64,000 bases of DNA, from contig BFEA01000121.1 of NCBI GenBank assembly GCA_003427395.1, forward strand, positions 1,629,197-1,693,196, read 5' to 3'. Position numbers and translations under genes: made by a program. The DNA comes from Chara braunii. Taxonomy: Eukaryota; Streptophyta; Charophyceae; Charales; Characeae. Shown piece by piece: positions 33,014 through 45,016 of the stretch (position 1 is the stretch's first letter; the number at the start of each line of letters is the position of its first letter). Below the pieces are notes generated by a model. It searched no databases and had not been told where the DNA came from. It saw nothing but the letters and a program-made list of their open reading frames with translations.

Positions 33014-34676
33014 TTGGGTACTTAAATGGTCTAGGGCGATTAGGCTTGCTAACCTAGTCATATACCTAAATAAGAGAAATGTTGTAGTGTCCTGTGTTTG
33101 TGTATATTCTATGGCCAAGTTAGACAGGTTCCCATAACATTGGGTGGTCTAGCTTTATGCCTTATGTAAGTTGGGTATAAAGGGATAAATCAGTGAAAGA
33201 ACATGAACTATTGTTCGATGAGGTTGACTTTGGGGCTGGTAAGAGTACTTACCTTTGTGGTTTGGGCCTGCATGTGACTGAGTGAGGCTACTACTTAGTC
33301 TGAGTTTCAATTTGATAGGTAGTTGCTTTAGCTGCTCACCACGTGCTAGAGCTATAGGAGTTAGTTTCAATTCCTGCATTTTCTGAGCTGAGTTTATTTT
33401 TTTACTTAGGTCAATTTCTGCATTTTCTGGGATAATTTATTATACTTGGTCTTGTATAAATCCTGGTAAGTCACTTTCTCTACGGGAAGCGTTGCCGAAA
33501 TTTTTACAAAACCAAGGAGTTAGTCCGATTTTGTCTTTTTCAGGGTCCAGTTTTTCTTTCTTTTTGGCTTAGTAAAAATCTAGAAAACCTTCATTCCTAA
33601 AGGGAGTGCTGCCCAAATTTTTGCTAATTCAGGGAGTTAAATAAAATTGAACGTTGAGAAGTCAAAGTCACTTAAGATTCTGAGCTTAGTTTTGTATAGA
33701 TTTTGGAATAATACTTTCTCTACGGGAAGCGCCGCCGAAATTTCTACAAATCTAAGGGGTCAGTTAAACTTTGTCTTCAAGTTCAACTCAAGTCTAGCTT
33801 CTGAGTTCCTATCTGACTTAGTATAAATCTAGAAAGTCTACCTTTCTAAAGGAGATGCTGCCCAAATTTTTACTAATTCAGGGAGTTAGACAAAATTTGA
33901 CTTTCCAGAATTAGAGTTTGTTTTGTTTTCATATTTGAGTTAGTATAAATTTTGCGAAGGCATTTTTCCTACAGGAAGCGCTGCCGAAATTTTCTTAGTT
34001 AGAGGAGTTGGATTATATTTTGACAAGTGGCAGGTCTGGCGGTCCTCTCTGAACAGAGAAGATTCTGCCAAAGGTCTGCCTATCATTAGACACTGATTTA
34101 GGAGTAGACTTGGGACTAGTTAAGTAGAACGATTCTAGGTGAAATCGTGATATGGAGATTACTCTCGATTTGGAATTATAGATTTAGCTTGGGGAGGTCC
34201 TCTTGAACATTTGATTCGAAATCAGGACCAGATCCAGCTTGATCCTACAAGGATCACCTTCTGTTATCACTGATAACAGGTTGGTTGCCAATTCGTCGGT
34301 CTACGACTCAACTCCAATTCATCCTCAAATACTCAACCTAAAAGGTTTTAGCCCTGGTGATTTTTATTGTTTTATTAAGGTTTTCACCCGAACTTTTATT
34401 GAATGGCTATTTAACAAAGGTACTGAGTATTTAATTATGGAAGGTTGGACAAAGGTTGGGGCTTGCATGGCTAAAGCAAAGGGTATGAGTATAGAGATTG
34501 GTTGAAGTTGACTCCGTGTAGTGCGTGGCTAAACAAAGGTATTCTTTGATGTGATTGCAGGTATGTTCTGTGGTTCAGATTTTGGATTTGACTGTCTGCA
34601 ATGACACACATATATATGGTTGTGAGGAGTCTCACTGTGATTGTGAGAAGCGATCGTCACATACTTATACCTCCTT

Positions 34677-34679
<3 letters not shown>

Positions 34680-34744
<65 letters not shown>
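34680..34744. repeat. (TA)n microsatellite
   Basis: About 65 bases of alternating TA. The 5' LTR has only a short run at the same place (13972-13980). Confidence 0.9.
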
Positions 34745-34750
<6 letters not shown>

Positions 34751-34752
34751 CT

Positions 34753-35061
34753 TGTCGCGGACCTCTGGTTAGTATGTGAGACCAGCCCCTTGGCCTGTTC
34801 TCACAGGCCTGTGTTATATTCAGGGTAGTTCTGTCCAGGCTGGTACCTCTGTCGGTACCAGCCAGTCCAGTCTGGTCCAGTCAATCCGCTGGGGTATACC
34901 CCAACTATTGTCTGTTTGTAAGATCATTCTACATTCGCACACTTTGGAGTACGTGCGTTGGAGTCTGGTGTGGGAGGTACGCTGTGCCATCTTGCTTCCC
35001 CTTCTTCCTCCATCTCCATCTCTATCCCAAGCGGAGCACCACACCTGGTGGACCCGCCACA
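34753..35061 (+). repeat. Chromovirus 5' LTR (309 bp)
   Basis: Starts TGTCGCGGACC and ends GACCCGCCACA; the same length as the copy at 54512-54820. The ends are partly complementary (GCGGACC and GGACCCGC). Confidence 0.9.
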
Positions 35062-35062
35062 C

Positions 35063-35074
35063 TGGTATCGGAGC
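35063..35074 (+). promoter_or_regulatory. Primer-binding site, tRNA-iMet type
   Basis: TGGTATCGGAGC one base after the LTR. It matches the common plant primer site TGGTATCAGAGC with one change. Confidence 0.8.
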
Positions 35075-36275
35075 GGGAACGTTCCCCGCTCCCACCTGCC
35101 ACCCCTCACAGTAGGGAAAACAGCAAAACCCGATAACAGGTTTTTTGACTGTTTTTCGGGCAGTTTTCGATGAAAACGAGGGAAGAAAAAGAAAGAAAGA
35201 AAAGGTGCAGCAGGAGAGTGGCATGTGGCGAAAAAGGGATTTTCCATCACGACGCGTGCGCTTAAGCGCCAAGGCCGCCACACGCGCACGCGCCCATGCT
35301 GCCCCTCGGCCCCACGCCGCCCCGCTCCCGGATTATATTGTCAAGATCCGGGATTTTGCTGCTGTCGGGGTTTGAACCCGGGCAGCTGCTGGGCTTGCGC
35401 GTGCGTAGCTGCTGCTGTAACACACTCGCCATACTGTGTGTACTATGGCTTTGTAGTTTGCCACGCTGCTGTTGAAGAGGTGCGTGCCAGCTATTTACCC
35501 CCCCCCCCGGCGGCGAGCAGCGACCAGCAGGGCAGCAACGACCGGGCTGCGATTTGCCCCCCCGCCCCCCCCCCCCCCCCCCCTGCCTGCGCACGTGGCC
35601 ATTTGCAATGCCACGTGGCAGCCTCTACTCTGAAGACTGAAGACCCCCCTGGCTAGGGGGTTGCGCCACATTATTTTTTTTACTATTTTTCTACTGCTGC
35701 AGCAACAATTTCGCAGCAACTCAAGATTCCCCCCGTGGCTAGGGGGCTGTGTGACTGTGGCAGTAGGGTGGCTGATCAAGATCTCACCCAACCCTAGATC
35801 ATCATCATCATCTTTTCATTGCTGTGGCATCAGACCAGCAACACCTTGAAGGCCACGATCCTGTGGATCTTGGTAGTGCTTTGCTCTTGGCCAACCAAGA
35901 GCCTGGTATTATCTCTCTCCACTAACCTACTCTTCCCCAACCCCTTTTCTCTCCCCCCCCATCATCTAATCATCCTTTAAATTTACCACTACCCCCCCCC
36001 TTCCCCCTCCCTCTTCACTCATCTCCCACCACATTTTTCTCTCCTCTCCTCCCCAGTCACCATCCTCTACTAATCTCATCTCCCTCATCTCCCACTTCAC
36101 TCTTCCTCTCTCTCTCACCTATTTCTCTCTTCTTCATCACTTTTTCATCCCCTTGTCCCCCCCTACGTCGAATTTTTCTGTTTTTTTTCTTTTCTCTTTC
36201 TCTTTGATTTAAATCTTTTCATTTCTCCAAACGTTCGAATTATATTATTTCCCCCCCCCTTTTCTCATTTTCTAA
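35075..36275 (+). other. Chromovirus leader, first part
   Basis: Non-coding and rich in C and CT runs (for example C runs near 35500, 35560 and 35980, and pyrimidine-rich from about 35930). A tRNA-like segment lies on the minus strand at 35367-35432. The leader resumes at 45961 after the minus-strand insertion. Confidence 0.6.
35367..35432 (-). other. tRNA-like A and B box pair, possible SINE remnant
   Basis: On the minus strand, ATGGCGAGTGTGTTACAGC resembles the D-arm of tRNA-Leu/Ser, and about 45 bases later GGGTTCAAACCCC fits the Pol III B box. The T-arm pairs in 4 of 5 positions. No acceptor stem forms, so it is not a functional tRNA. Confidence 0.3.
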
Positions 36276-37199
36276 TGCAAGGAAGATGTGCGATAGCGAA
36301 CTTCAGAAATCAAACAGCATCATACACATAAGACCAGATAGTCGTGACCTCGCACCAACAACAGAATTGCATCACGAGTTTCACCAAATAAGAACAACCA
36401 AGAACTCATAATTGACAATGCTGGAGTAGTCTCATCACCATCATCAACGAAGAACCAATGTTGATATCCTATCTGACGCTCGGCGCCCAGACTACAGATG
36501 GCAGATCCTATCTAGCCTAGACTACAATGTCGAAGATGACAACAATAACTCTCCCGAAGTACGAGCAGATAGCGGTCAATGCCGCACGCTTCCAGGACTA
36601 GGTATGTCTCTCGTTTCACTCACAACCTTGTTCCCCAACACAGACGCCACATGCACCCAAGGACCACCCTGGGCCACACCCAGCTCACAGCAGCGCAGCT
36701 TGGCTATGGCTGCCTGCTCCTTCCTAGCTTGCGCGTGAGCGTGTGAGCGCTGGCCAGCTTCAGTGCAGTATGCAGCCAGCACCCGAATGTCCAATGCAGA
36801 GGCAGGCCCTTTGCTATAAGGAAGTGGCCTGCCTGTGTTCTGTCCCAGGGAGCGCTAGACCTTTCCCAAGAAGCTTTCGGTAGGCCCGGGTAGACTGAGG
36901 CCTAGACCAAACGAATTAGCCCACGGCTGCTGACAGTTACCTGTGCCCAACTGCCCGCAACCTGAGTTGGGCCTATGCTGCAAATCTCGCCCAGGGCTTG
37001 ACTTAGATGCATTTGATAAAGGAAACCAGGGCCTGGGCGCTTCCAACCAACCGACGCAGCGCAGCTGCCTGAATTTTCCCCAGCTGCGAAGTAGTCCAAA
37101 ATAGGCCTCTTAGGGTCTGTCGGGCCAGCCTTCACTTAGGGCGGCTGACGCTGTTGCAAATAGGGCCCAGTGGGGCTTATCGAGGCCTTGTGCCTCACA
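36276..37199 (-). repeat. 3' LTR of the minus-strand Ty3 element
   Basis: On the minus strand it starts TGTGAGGCACAAGG and ends CTTCCTTGCA. It is collinear with 45017-45960; the main difference is about 20 bases missing here. Confidence 0.88.
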
Positions 37200-37210
37200 T
37201 TCCCTCCTCC
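37200..37210 (-). promoter_or_regulatory. Polypurine tract of the minus-strand Ty3 element
   Basis: On the minus strand GGAGGAGGGAA directly precedes the 3' LTR, the expected position for plus-strand priming. Confidence 0.8.
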
Positions 37211-37236
37211 ATACTTCGCTAGTCCTCTGAGAAGTT

Positions 37237-37640
37237 CAGTCTTCGATAATCTGGCGTTTTCCTTTCCGTAAAGACTTCTCGTAGTGGGCAATTACCTGTG
37301 GAGCGGTCTGCATCAGTTCCTCCCTTGTGAACCATTTTTCCTCCTTTGGATCAGTGTATGTATGAACCGAACTCGATACTGCAGCTTCGGTTTCGGAGGA
37401 CGTCCTCTTGCTGTTAGTCTTGAAACTGGCATCTCCCAGTGGTCAACAATATCATCGATGTTGACCTCTCCATCCATGGTTGGGGGCAGCATTGAGCAAC
37501 GAGATGGAAACTGATCTGTTTCTTTAAAAGGTGCAAGCTTTGAGGCGTGGAAAACAGGGTAAGTGCGTAAGTGACCAGGGATGCGAACCACATAAGACGA
37601 CCCATCTGGTTCATTCCAACAACATCCAGAATCTCCCATG
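37237..37640 (-). pseudogene. INT: Integrase C-terminal and chromodomain-like tail of the minus-strand Ty3 element
   Basis: After a Gly-Pro-Trp motif (the GPY/F module, just upstream near 37650), a frame shift leads to a Val-Phe-His-Ala-Ser segment and then a tail with Gln-Tyr-Arg-Val-Arg-Phe. A one-base shift near 37365 continues this to a stop at 37239-37237 through a Trp-Phe-Thr and helix segment. This order is that of a chromodomain-type tail, though the aromatic cage is not clear. Confidence 0.6.
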
Positions 37641-38600
37641 GTCCAAAGTACTGTGGCATGAGCTTGCGGGAGATCCCGTGCACCTGTCCCAGTTCTGAGG
37701 ACTTGATCCAGACTCTCTCTCCTACATGAAATGTGGATAGGCGGCGGTGTTTGTTCTCAGACTCTATCATCGCCGCCTGTGCTTTGTGCATCTGCTCAAC
37801 AACCTGCTGCATCAGCTGGTCATATCGATAAGCAAACTCTAAAGTCTCAGGTGCAGCAGGGGGCTGGTTCTCAGGTAGTAAGAAATCCAAGGGCAGTCTA
37901 GGTTAATAGCAAACTATTCAAGCTCACGCCCGTTGCACTGTGGACCGCATTGTTGTACAGGCTGGCAATGAGAGCAAGTTTCCCATCCCAGTCTACCTGA
38001 TTTGGCTTGATGTAATGCCTCAACATATGTTGTACAGCGCGGTTCAACTGTTCTGCTTGTCTATTCGCCTCGGGATGGTTTCCTGATGTCATCTGCAGCT
38101 GCGTTCCCTGTTCTGCAGCTGCGGCTTTCCACAGTTCACTTGTGAATCACACATCACGGTCACTAACTATAGACTTTGGCAATCCAGAATCTCTAACCCA
38201 GTTCTCTTTGAACAACTTAATCACATGCTCAGTTTTCGCTGTCTCCGGCATTGCAACTAACCTAGCGTACTTACTAAACCTATCCATGATAACAAAGATG
38301 TATCTCATTCCGCTCTTGCTGGTTACCAGCGTATCCATAAACTCCATGGATAGGCTCTCACCAGGCCTTTCCGGAATCGGAAGGGGCTTGAGGAGCCCAA
38401 GAGGGGCCTGTGTGCGGGGCTTGTCTCTCTGACATACCTGGCAAGTCTCCACGTACAGCTTAGCATCTCTCATCATTGTGGGCGACCAGAACCGCTGCGA
38501 CAAATTGGCTGCAGTCTTCTTGAAACCAAAATGGTCGATAGCGTCATGACATTCTCCTAACAATAAACTACGCAAAGACTCTCTGTTTGGGACACACAAA
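37641..38600 (-). pseudogene. INT: Integrase of the minus-strand Ty3 element
   Basis: Zinc part His-x4-His-x29-Cys-x2-Cys begins at about 38548. The first catalytic acid is Glu in Ser-Met-Glu-Phe where the family has Asp. The second is Asp in Ser-Asp-Arg-Asp (about 38160), followed by an in-frame TGA. The third is Glu in Gln-Ala-Glu-Gln (about 38040). At least two stops lie within the domain, and the first acid is changed. Confidence 0.8.
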
Positions 38601-39150
38601 CGTTTATTCCCTTCCTTCTCAAAGAGCCGCAAGTCGTTGATCAACTCAAACTCGGCAGAAGTCTTCTTATCCTTCGTCTCAAGTCTGCGTATGATCTCAG
38701 ACATGAACTGGTCCTCACAATAGGCTTCCACCAAAGAACGAGTAACATCGTCCGTAAGGTCGAACTCAGTAATCAGCGCATTTGAGAAATGAGGCCTATG
38801 CGACAAGGCATCAACAACCTTGTTGTACTGCCCTTTCAGATACTCCGGGTCGAAGTCATACTGCTCAATGACTTCGATCCAACGCTTCAGAGCGCCAGAG
38901 AGCACCGACTGAGTTCTCATCCACCTCAAGGTCTGATGATCAGTCCTGAGGCTGAAGAACCGCCCAAGGAGATAGTGCCTCCAATGGGTCAGAGCCTTGT
39001 AAACCTCATAGAGTTCCTTCTCATAGGTGGACTTGGCCAACTTCTGAGACGACATCTTCTTAGACATGTATTCGACAGGCCTTAACTTTTTACCCTCCTA
39101 TTGCGCAAGTACGGCACCAATGCCATATTGACTGACATTCTTGGTTACTA
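38601..39150 (-). pseudogene. RH: RNase H of the minus-strand Ty3 element
   Basis: The first acid position reads Lys-Asn-Val-Ser where Thr-Asp-Ala-Ser is usual, so the Asp is lost. Glu in Tyr-Glu-Lys-Glu-Leu and Asp in Arg-Thr-Asp-His are kept. The end motif is Val-Asp-Ala-Leu-Ser-His. One TAG (about 39100) separates the first strand from the rest. Confidence 0.75.
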
Positions 39151-40100
39151 GAAACGGTTTATCAGGATCAGGAAGTTTCAAGACCTCGTAGTGCGTCAAC
39201 GCATGCTTCAGATGTATGAAAGCAGCCTCACACTCGTCTGTCCACTCCCATGGGGTGTCAAGGCGGGTCAGATCAGTCAAAGGGGCAACCACTATATTAT
39301 AATTCTTCACGAAAGTCCTATAGTAGCCTGTCATCCCTAAGAAAGATCTCATCTGAGTCACAGACTGAGGACGTGGCCAATCACGAATGCTGGCCACCTT
39401 CGCGTCATCGGGCTTCAATCCCTCTGCGGAAATCTCATGAGCCAAGTACAAGACACGGGTGCGGCCAAACTCACACTTCTCATGATTGATCTTGAACTTG
39501 TGCTGGCGCAGAAGACTAAGGACTTTGTCCAAGTGCGCAACGTGTTCCTCGACAGTCTTACTAAAAATAAAGTATGTCATCGAGGTACACGATGACAAAC
39601 TTATCCAAGTAGTCATGAAATATCCGATTCATAGTGTGCTGAAAGGTGCCAGGAGCATTGCAAAGGCCAAAAGGCATCACCACAAACTCGTACAGACCGT
39701 ACCTGGTCTAAAATGCGGTTTTGTGTCGATCCTCAGGCCGGATTGCAATCTGATGGTACCCAGACTTCAGATCTATCTTATTGAAGTACCGACACCCTTG
39801 CACTCTATCTAGCAAATCATCGATGCATGGTAGGGGCTCTCTGTTCTTTACAGTGATGGCATTGAGGCCCTTATAGTCAATGCACATCCTAAGTGTTCCT
39901 TCCTTTTCCTTTGGTACAAATAAGACTGGTGAACCATAAGGAGAAACACTCGGCCAGATCCGCTCCTTTTCTACGAGTTCCTTGAGTTGTTGGCGAAGCT
40001 CGTCAAGCTCACATGGAGATATCCGATAGATCCTACCCTTTGGGATGCTAAACCCTGGGATAATTTCTATTGCGTGGACGATCTCCCTCTCAACAACCCG
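39151..40100 (-). pseudogene. RT: Reverse transcriptase of the minus-strand Ty3 element
   Basis: Fingers and palm with Cys-Ile-Asp-Tyr-Lys-Gly-Leu-Asn and Lys-Ile-Asp-Leu-Lys-Ser-Gly-Tyr, the latter holding the first catalytic Asp. A TAG follows Lys-Thr-Ala-Phe at 39710. Tyr-Leu-Asp-Asp lies near 39585, followed by a frame change. The thumb ends with Phe-Leu-Gly-Met-Thr-Gly-Tyr-Tyr. Confidence 0.85.
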
Positions 40101-40700
40101 TGTCAGCTCTTCAAATAGATCAGGGTACTTAGCAACTACTCCCTCTATCTCCGACGGCATTTTCACCAGCTCGCGTGTAGCAGAGAAATAAACTAGATAT
40201 ATACCCTCCTCCTGATTTTGCTTATAGTAATTATAGAATGCAGCCGCACACATGCATCCGTGGGACTCGATCAGAGTACTAGCTTTGAACTTACGTAATC
40301 TGGCGGTGCCCCCACCTGGCAAAGTGTGTTTGACCACTTTTCGGTCCCTGTCAAATTGGGGTTGTGCCACAGAGAGGTAGAACATACCTAACAACATATC
40401 CATGGGGAGTTCATCGCTCACTAGGAACGAGACGCGATGTCTCAGTTCCCCTCCCGCGTACGGGAAACAACACTCAACACCTTGAAGGTAGTCATTGACT
40501 ACCATGCGCTGTTTGTTGGCACAGGTCGACTGCACAGGTCGACTCCACAGGTTAACTCCACAGGTCGACTCAGGCGCTGCACTTGCACCTGTAAGTGCAG
40601 CCTCTCAACGCACGCACGACTAATGAAGTTCCGTGTCGAGCAAGTGTCATAATAGGCCCCGGCCTTGCGGCCGCCGATGACTACCTCGCTGACGAACATC
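40101..40700 (-). pseudogene. pro: Protease of the minus-strand Ty3 element
   Basis: The active-site segment starting at 40699 reads Tyr-Tyr-Asp-Thr-Cys where Asp-Ser-Gly is usual, so the essential Gly is Cys. A Leu-Leu-Gly-Met segment (about 40390) is the second conserved protease strand. The link between them is frame-shifted. Confidence 0.65.
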
Positions 40701-40923
40701 TCACCCTTAGGAGCTTTAACTAGTGTCGTCCAAGAAGCTAGTGGGTCTGACCTAGCCTACTCCTCGTCTAGCTCCTCTAAGGACTCAAACACATTCCTCG
40801 AACAGAGGGTCGATGGGTCTGAATGTGTTTGCGGGACGACGGTGGAGTCAGTAGCTTGGGCCATCTCTCGAGATGGTGAGGGTGTATCTACCACCTCGAC
40901 CCTAGCAGGAACAACTACTATTC

Positions 40924-42889
40924 CTACTGGACCGATATGTTTCTCGGTGCAGTGCCTGAAGTGCTGGCAACATTGCTACCAACGAAAGCGGAGGATCCTA
41001 CCGCCTGCCCCATCGTAGGCGGGATCTTCTCGGTCACCTTCTTATTTCGGCACTTGAATTGATTATGGTCATATTCGCCACAACGGATAGAAGCATGCCG
41101 TGTGTACCGATCTCTCCACACGTCCTCAGTGAGATCCGCTTTCTCCTATGGAGGAGCATTGGGGTCAACTTGACGCCTAGCCCGGGAGCCTCCACGGCAT
41201 CTACCAGTCGCCTTACTTTTTTGTGCTACGGCAGCGACTACTCCACCCCCTGAGGCTTCTACGCTGCCCGCCTCTGAACCTACTCCCTCCCGGAAGTTGT
41301 CGTCTAACTCAATGGTTGAACCATCGTTATCGACAAACATAATGTGACCCTTCGTTTTCCAGTTGGGAGGCAATGTTTTCTTCCTACCATCCGTTGTGGG
41401 ATTATGTCCATGCCCTATCTTTGCCTCAAGGTCTAGGGCCTTCTTGCTGAATAAAGGAAAGTTGTGCACATTGATGTTGGCCTCGCTTGCCAACTAATTC
41501 CTAAGAGGCATAGGAAAGCATCTCAGGCATGAGGTGAGTAAGACCTTGGGGTCATAGCGCACCCCAGGGACACAGATCAGACGCTCTACAACGTCAGTGG
41601 CCTCCCTAACTGACTTGAACTGCCCCGTATGCCGTGTCAGGATCGCGTCTGTGGCTTTTTGGGCCTCCCGAGGATCATATCACCTGTCTTCCACCATCTT
41701 TAGGAAGTCCTCCAGTTTCTGGTGGGCTGCTCAACCGTGAAAATCATGACCGTACCCCTGTAACTGCACTAAACCACTCTCTTGCTGCACTTCCCTCTAG
41801 GTAGGATGCAGCTACAAGCACTTCCTCATGCGGCAAGGTAAGTTTACACTTAACATAGACCGGCACTGCCCTCAACCAAGTGTTGAGGTCTTCGCCTCTC
41901 TTATCCCCTGTGAAGGGTGTAGGAGCGGCGATAGCTGTCTTTGGTACCCACTTTGTCTCGGTATCTGCACCAATCCAAACTGTGGACCCTGTGGCGCAGG
42001 CTTCTGCACTAACTGCAGGGGCTGTGTACCCTGTGGTTGTACAGACTGCGAGACAATAGGTTGCGTTGTACCTGCAATCTCAGCCAATCTGCAACGGAGG
42101 CTGGGAATACATTGGTTGTACAGGAACCTGCAAACTGCGACCTGCTGAGAACCCGCCTGTCAAGGGCATACCCAGGGAAACGGGTTGGACTGATGCTGGC
42201 GCTGTATATGGAGATACCCCAGTCACCGGTGGGACAAAAGGAGGAGGTTGTGCAACGGGCCAGGCACAAGACGGCGATGGCGCAGCCTGCGCTCGTCCGA
42301 CCAATACGGCCAGACTCTGCTGAATGTCCTGAAGGAGAGCCATCCGGTGGTCCTACATTTCAACTACATCTAGCAGGACGGACCGTATGGTCCTCACATC
42401 GTCACTCATGTGCGTCAGGTCCATCTCCTTTAACTCACTATCGCCCGCTTGCCTCCTCTGCATCCTGGCTCTTCTTCTGATCATTTTCTCTTTCTCTGCC
42501 TTAATCTCTCCTAACGCCTCTTGTAGTTGTGCCTCGCGAATCGCTGATCGTTGTATGGCAACCTCCTCGGAGTTCAACACTATTGGCTGGTTTGCCACAA
42601 CGCTAGTGGACCGACTCACGGTCTGTGCGACCGTTGACCCAACAAAACCTGAACTACTAGCCTGAGCAGTTTGCTGCGCGACAGTGGCCATGGCTGCTGA
42701 AGAAGCGGTCTCGCTTGCGAATGCCCTGCTTTCCTCTGTGGCCCTAGCTCTTCTCTGCTGCTGCAGCCTCTCTCTCCGTTGGCAGAACAAGTATCTGTCG
42801 CCCTCTGGTCCTAATGCCAAATGGGCAATTGGGCGTCTGGCCGATCGCAAGATCCGGTTGTCCTCTCTAGTGTCCTCCCTGTCGCTCAT
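40924..42889 (-). pseudogene. gag: Gag of the minus-strand Ty3 element
   Basis: Starts at ATG 42889-42887 with a 178-codon frame that holds a helical Glu/Arg-rich segment. A Pro-rich linker follows (42343-42080), then the Gag core in several frames with at least four stops, and a C-terminal zinc knuckle near 41091-41050. The knuckle reads Ser-x2-Cys-x4-His-x4-Cys, so the first Cys is lost. Confidence 0.65.
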
Positions 42890-43642
42890 AAGCTACAACA
42901 CTATACACAGACTGCACTAGAACACTCCAGATGTTTACCGCAACATAATGTATAGACCAATTTAAAATAAAATAAAAAAATAATTGGTAGCTATGTTAGA
43001 GACTATACATTCGGGTTCAACAAGTAAGTTCAGATTCCTACACATGCAAACTATTGCACTTCCATTAGTCCGCAAACAGAAAGCACAAGGAACAAAAAAC
43101 AGTTCTAACTAATGATGTTTGTCAGATGTGAATGGTTGTACATCTAACTAATCAAAATAAAAATAGATTCGTTTGTTTGGTCTGTTCACAACATGTGATT
43201 TTACTCAAACTTATCACCTGGAATCTACCCCTTCCCCAATTCCCCTTGATTGTCACTTGACGTCAGCGTTCCTGAGCTATCCGGTTTGGCGCGCGTGACT
43301 AAAGGTGTGCACACGGCCCACCCCTGTGCCCCGAGTAGCTGCTGAGCTGGCCAGCCCTGGACTGTGTTTATCCTCGCGTGCAGCGAGCCTTCTACCAATT
43401 GGCTGGTCCAGAAGCAATTTAACAACCGCCCCCAAGTGTCATCAGGAATTATTTTACGTTGCAGCAGGACGACGATCACAACCAACGGTTTCCCCAGCCG
43501 GTGTTTATTTATAGACGCCCGGTACTCGTCTCTCCCATAGGGCTGGTCGGCCCTTCAGTACCCCTTCAATGAGCGCAGCAAGCAGACAAGGACAAAGCAG
43601 CAAAGCATGCGTGCTCTACTCCCGGTGGGTTGGCATGGTGAC
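42890..43642 (-). other. Leader of the minus-strand Ty3 element, gag-proximal part
   Basis: Non-coding. It ends at the 8-bp duplication ATGGTGAC (43635-43642) of the hAT-type insertion. Confidence 0.6.
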
Positions 43643-44482
43643 CAGCGTTGTCGAGCGGGGATCCCCGGGGGCAAAGCCGGTGTGAGGCTGCGGACCCCGG
43701 ACCCCCGCCGCGGGGGCCATCCAACCCCGCCACCGTCGGACGACCCCCGCCGCCGCCCAGCCCCGGGTACCCCGCCGCCTAACCCCGCAGGCCCGCCACC
43801 GGCCNNNNNNNNNNNNNNNNNNNNNNNNNNNNNNNNNNNNNNNNNNNNNNNNNNNNNNNNNNNNNNNNNNNNNNNNNNNNNNNNNNNNNNNNNNNNNNNN
43901 NNNNNNNNNNNNNNNNNNNNNNNNNNNNNNNNNNNNNNNNNNNNNNNNNNNNNNNNNNNNNNNNNNNNNNNNNNNNNNNNNNNNNNNNNNNNNNNNNNNN
44001 NNNNNNNNNNNNNNNNNNNNNNNNNNNNNNNNNNNNNNNNNNNNNNNNNNNNNNNNNNNNNNNNNNNNNNNNNNNNNNNNNNNNNNNNNNNNNNNNNNNN
44101 NNNNNNNNNNNNNNNNNNNNNNNNNNNNNNNNNNNNNNNNNNNNNNNNNNNNNNNNNNNNNNNNNNNNNNNNNNNNNNNNNNNNNNNNNNNNNNNNNNNN
44201 NNNNNNNNNNNNNNNNNNNNNNNNNNNNNNNNNNNNNNNNNNNNNNNNNNNNNNNNNNNNNNNNNNNNNNNNNNNNNNNNNNNNNNNNNNNNNNNNNNNN
44301 NNNNNNNNNNNNNNNNNNNNNNNNNNNNNNNNNNNNNNNNNNNNNNNNNNNNNNNNNNNNNNNNNNNNNNNNNNNNNNNNNNNNTTTTTTTTTTTTCCCC
44401 CCCCCCATACAGGGGGCCGGGGTCCCGGGTGCCGACCCCCGGAACCCCGGCGGGGTCCCGGGGCCGGGGGTCAACAACCCTG
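43643..44482. mobile_element. GC-rich hAT-type element 3 containing a sequence gap
   Basis: The left end CAGCGTTGTCGAG and the reverse-complemented right end CAGGGTTGTTGAC match at 10 of 13 bases. Flanked on both sides by ATGGTGAC (43635-43642 and 44483-44490), an 8-bp duplication as in hAT elements, and beginning with the typical CAG. What is sequenced is very GC-rich with runs of G and C. 580 Ns lie at 43805-44384, so internal content is unknown. Confidence 0.7.
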
Positions 44483-44490
44483 ATGGTGAC

Positions 44491-45001
44491 CATGACCCAG
44501 TGCTTCGTCCAGGGCCCTTCAGAGCACCGCCCACTCCTTCCAGATGCTCCGCAAGAACAATGCTGACCCTCAAGGTTGAGCGCACACGACACCTCACATG
44601 AGAGGACTCTCAAGAAGAACTCACAACCTCACGGTAAGAAGTGATGAAGAGGGTAGATAAGGTTAAGAGCAACGTACCTCATTATAGCTGCCCCCAACCA
44701 CAAATATTCTCACCAAATGACCTGATGGCGATTGCGATGACCAGTCACTGCATCGGCATAACCAGCATTATCTTGTCGTTCCACCTCAGCATCAATCAAC
44801 CACCAGATAGTTCTCATCACACTGCGAACACCCAATATACACACCGTAGCCTTCCTGGCGATTCCCCTCTCCTCTTGGGTAGCCAACACCTTGTCTCTGC
44901 CCTCCTCACTACACACCACCTACGGCCAGTCTCACCAAGCAGACCGCATGTATGTACCGCATAGGCAGAAGACAAGCGCCAGATGAGCGCAACGCACCAC
45001 A
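44491..45001 (-). other. Leader of the minus-strand Ty3 element, primer-site-proximal part
   Basis: Non-coding; no motif seen apart from the primer site that follows. Confidence 0.5.
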
Positions 45002-45013
45002 ACACCGATACCA
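45002..45013 (-). promoter_or_regulatory. Primer-binding site of the minus-strand Ty3 element
   Basis: On the minus strand TGGTATCGGTGT lies three bases after the 5' LTR end. It matches the first seven bases of the tRNA-iMet-type site, then diverges. Confidence 0.6.
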
Positions 45014-45016
45014 AAT

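Larger units (their letters stand above)
28210..34752 (+). repeat. 3' giant LTR, first part (split by chromovirus)
   Basis: Collinear with 8460 to about 13991. It differs from the 5' copy by substitutions, a much longer G/A/G run, two hAT-type insertions (31989-32542, 32686-33013) and an expanded TA repeat. It ends in the 5-bp target duplication GTACT of the chromovirus and resumes at 54821. Confidence 0.8.
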
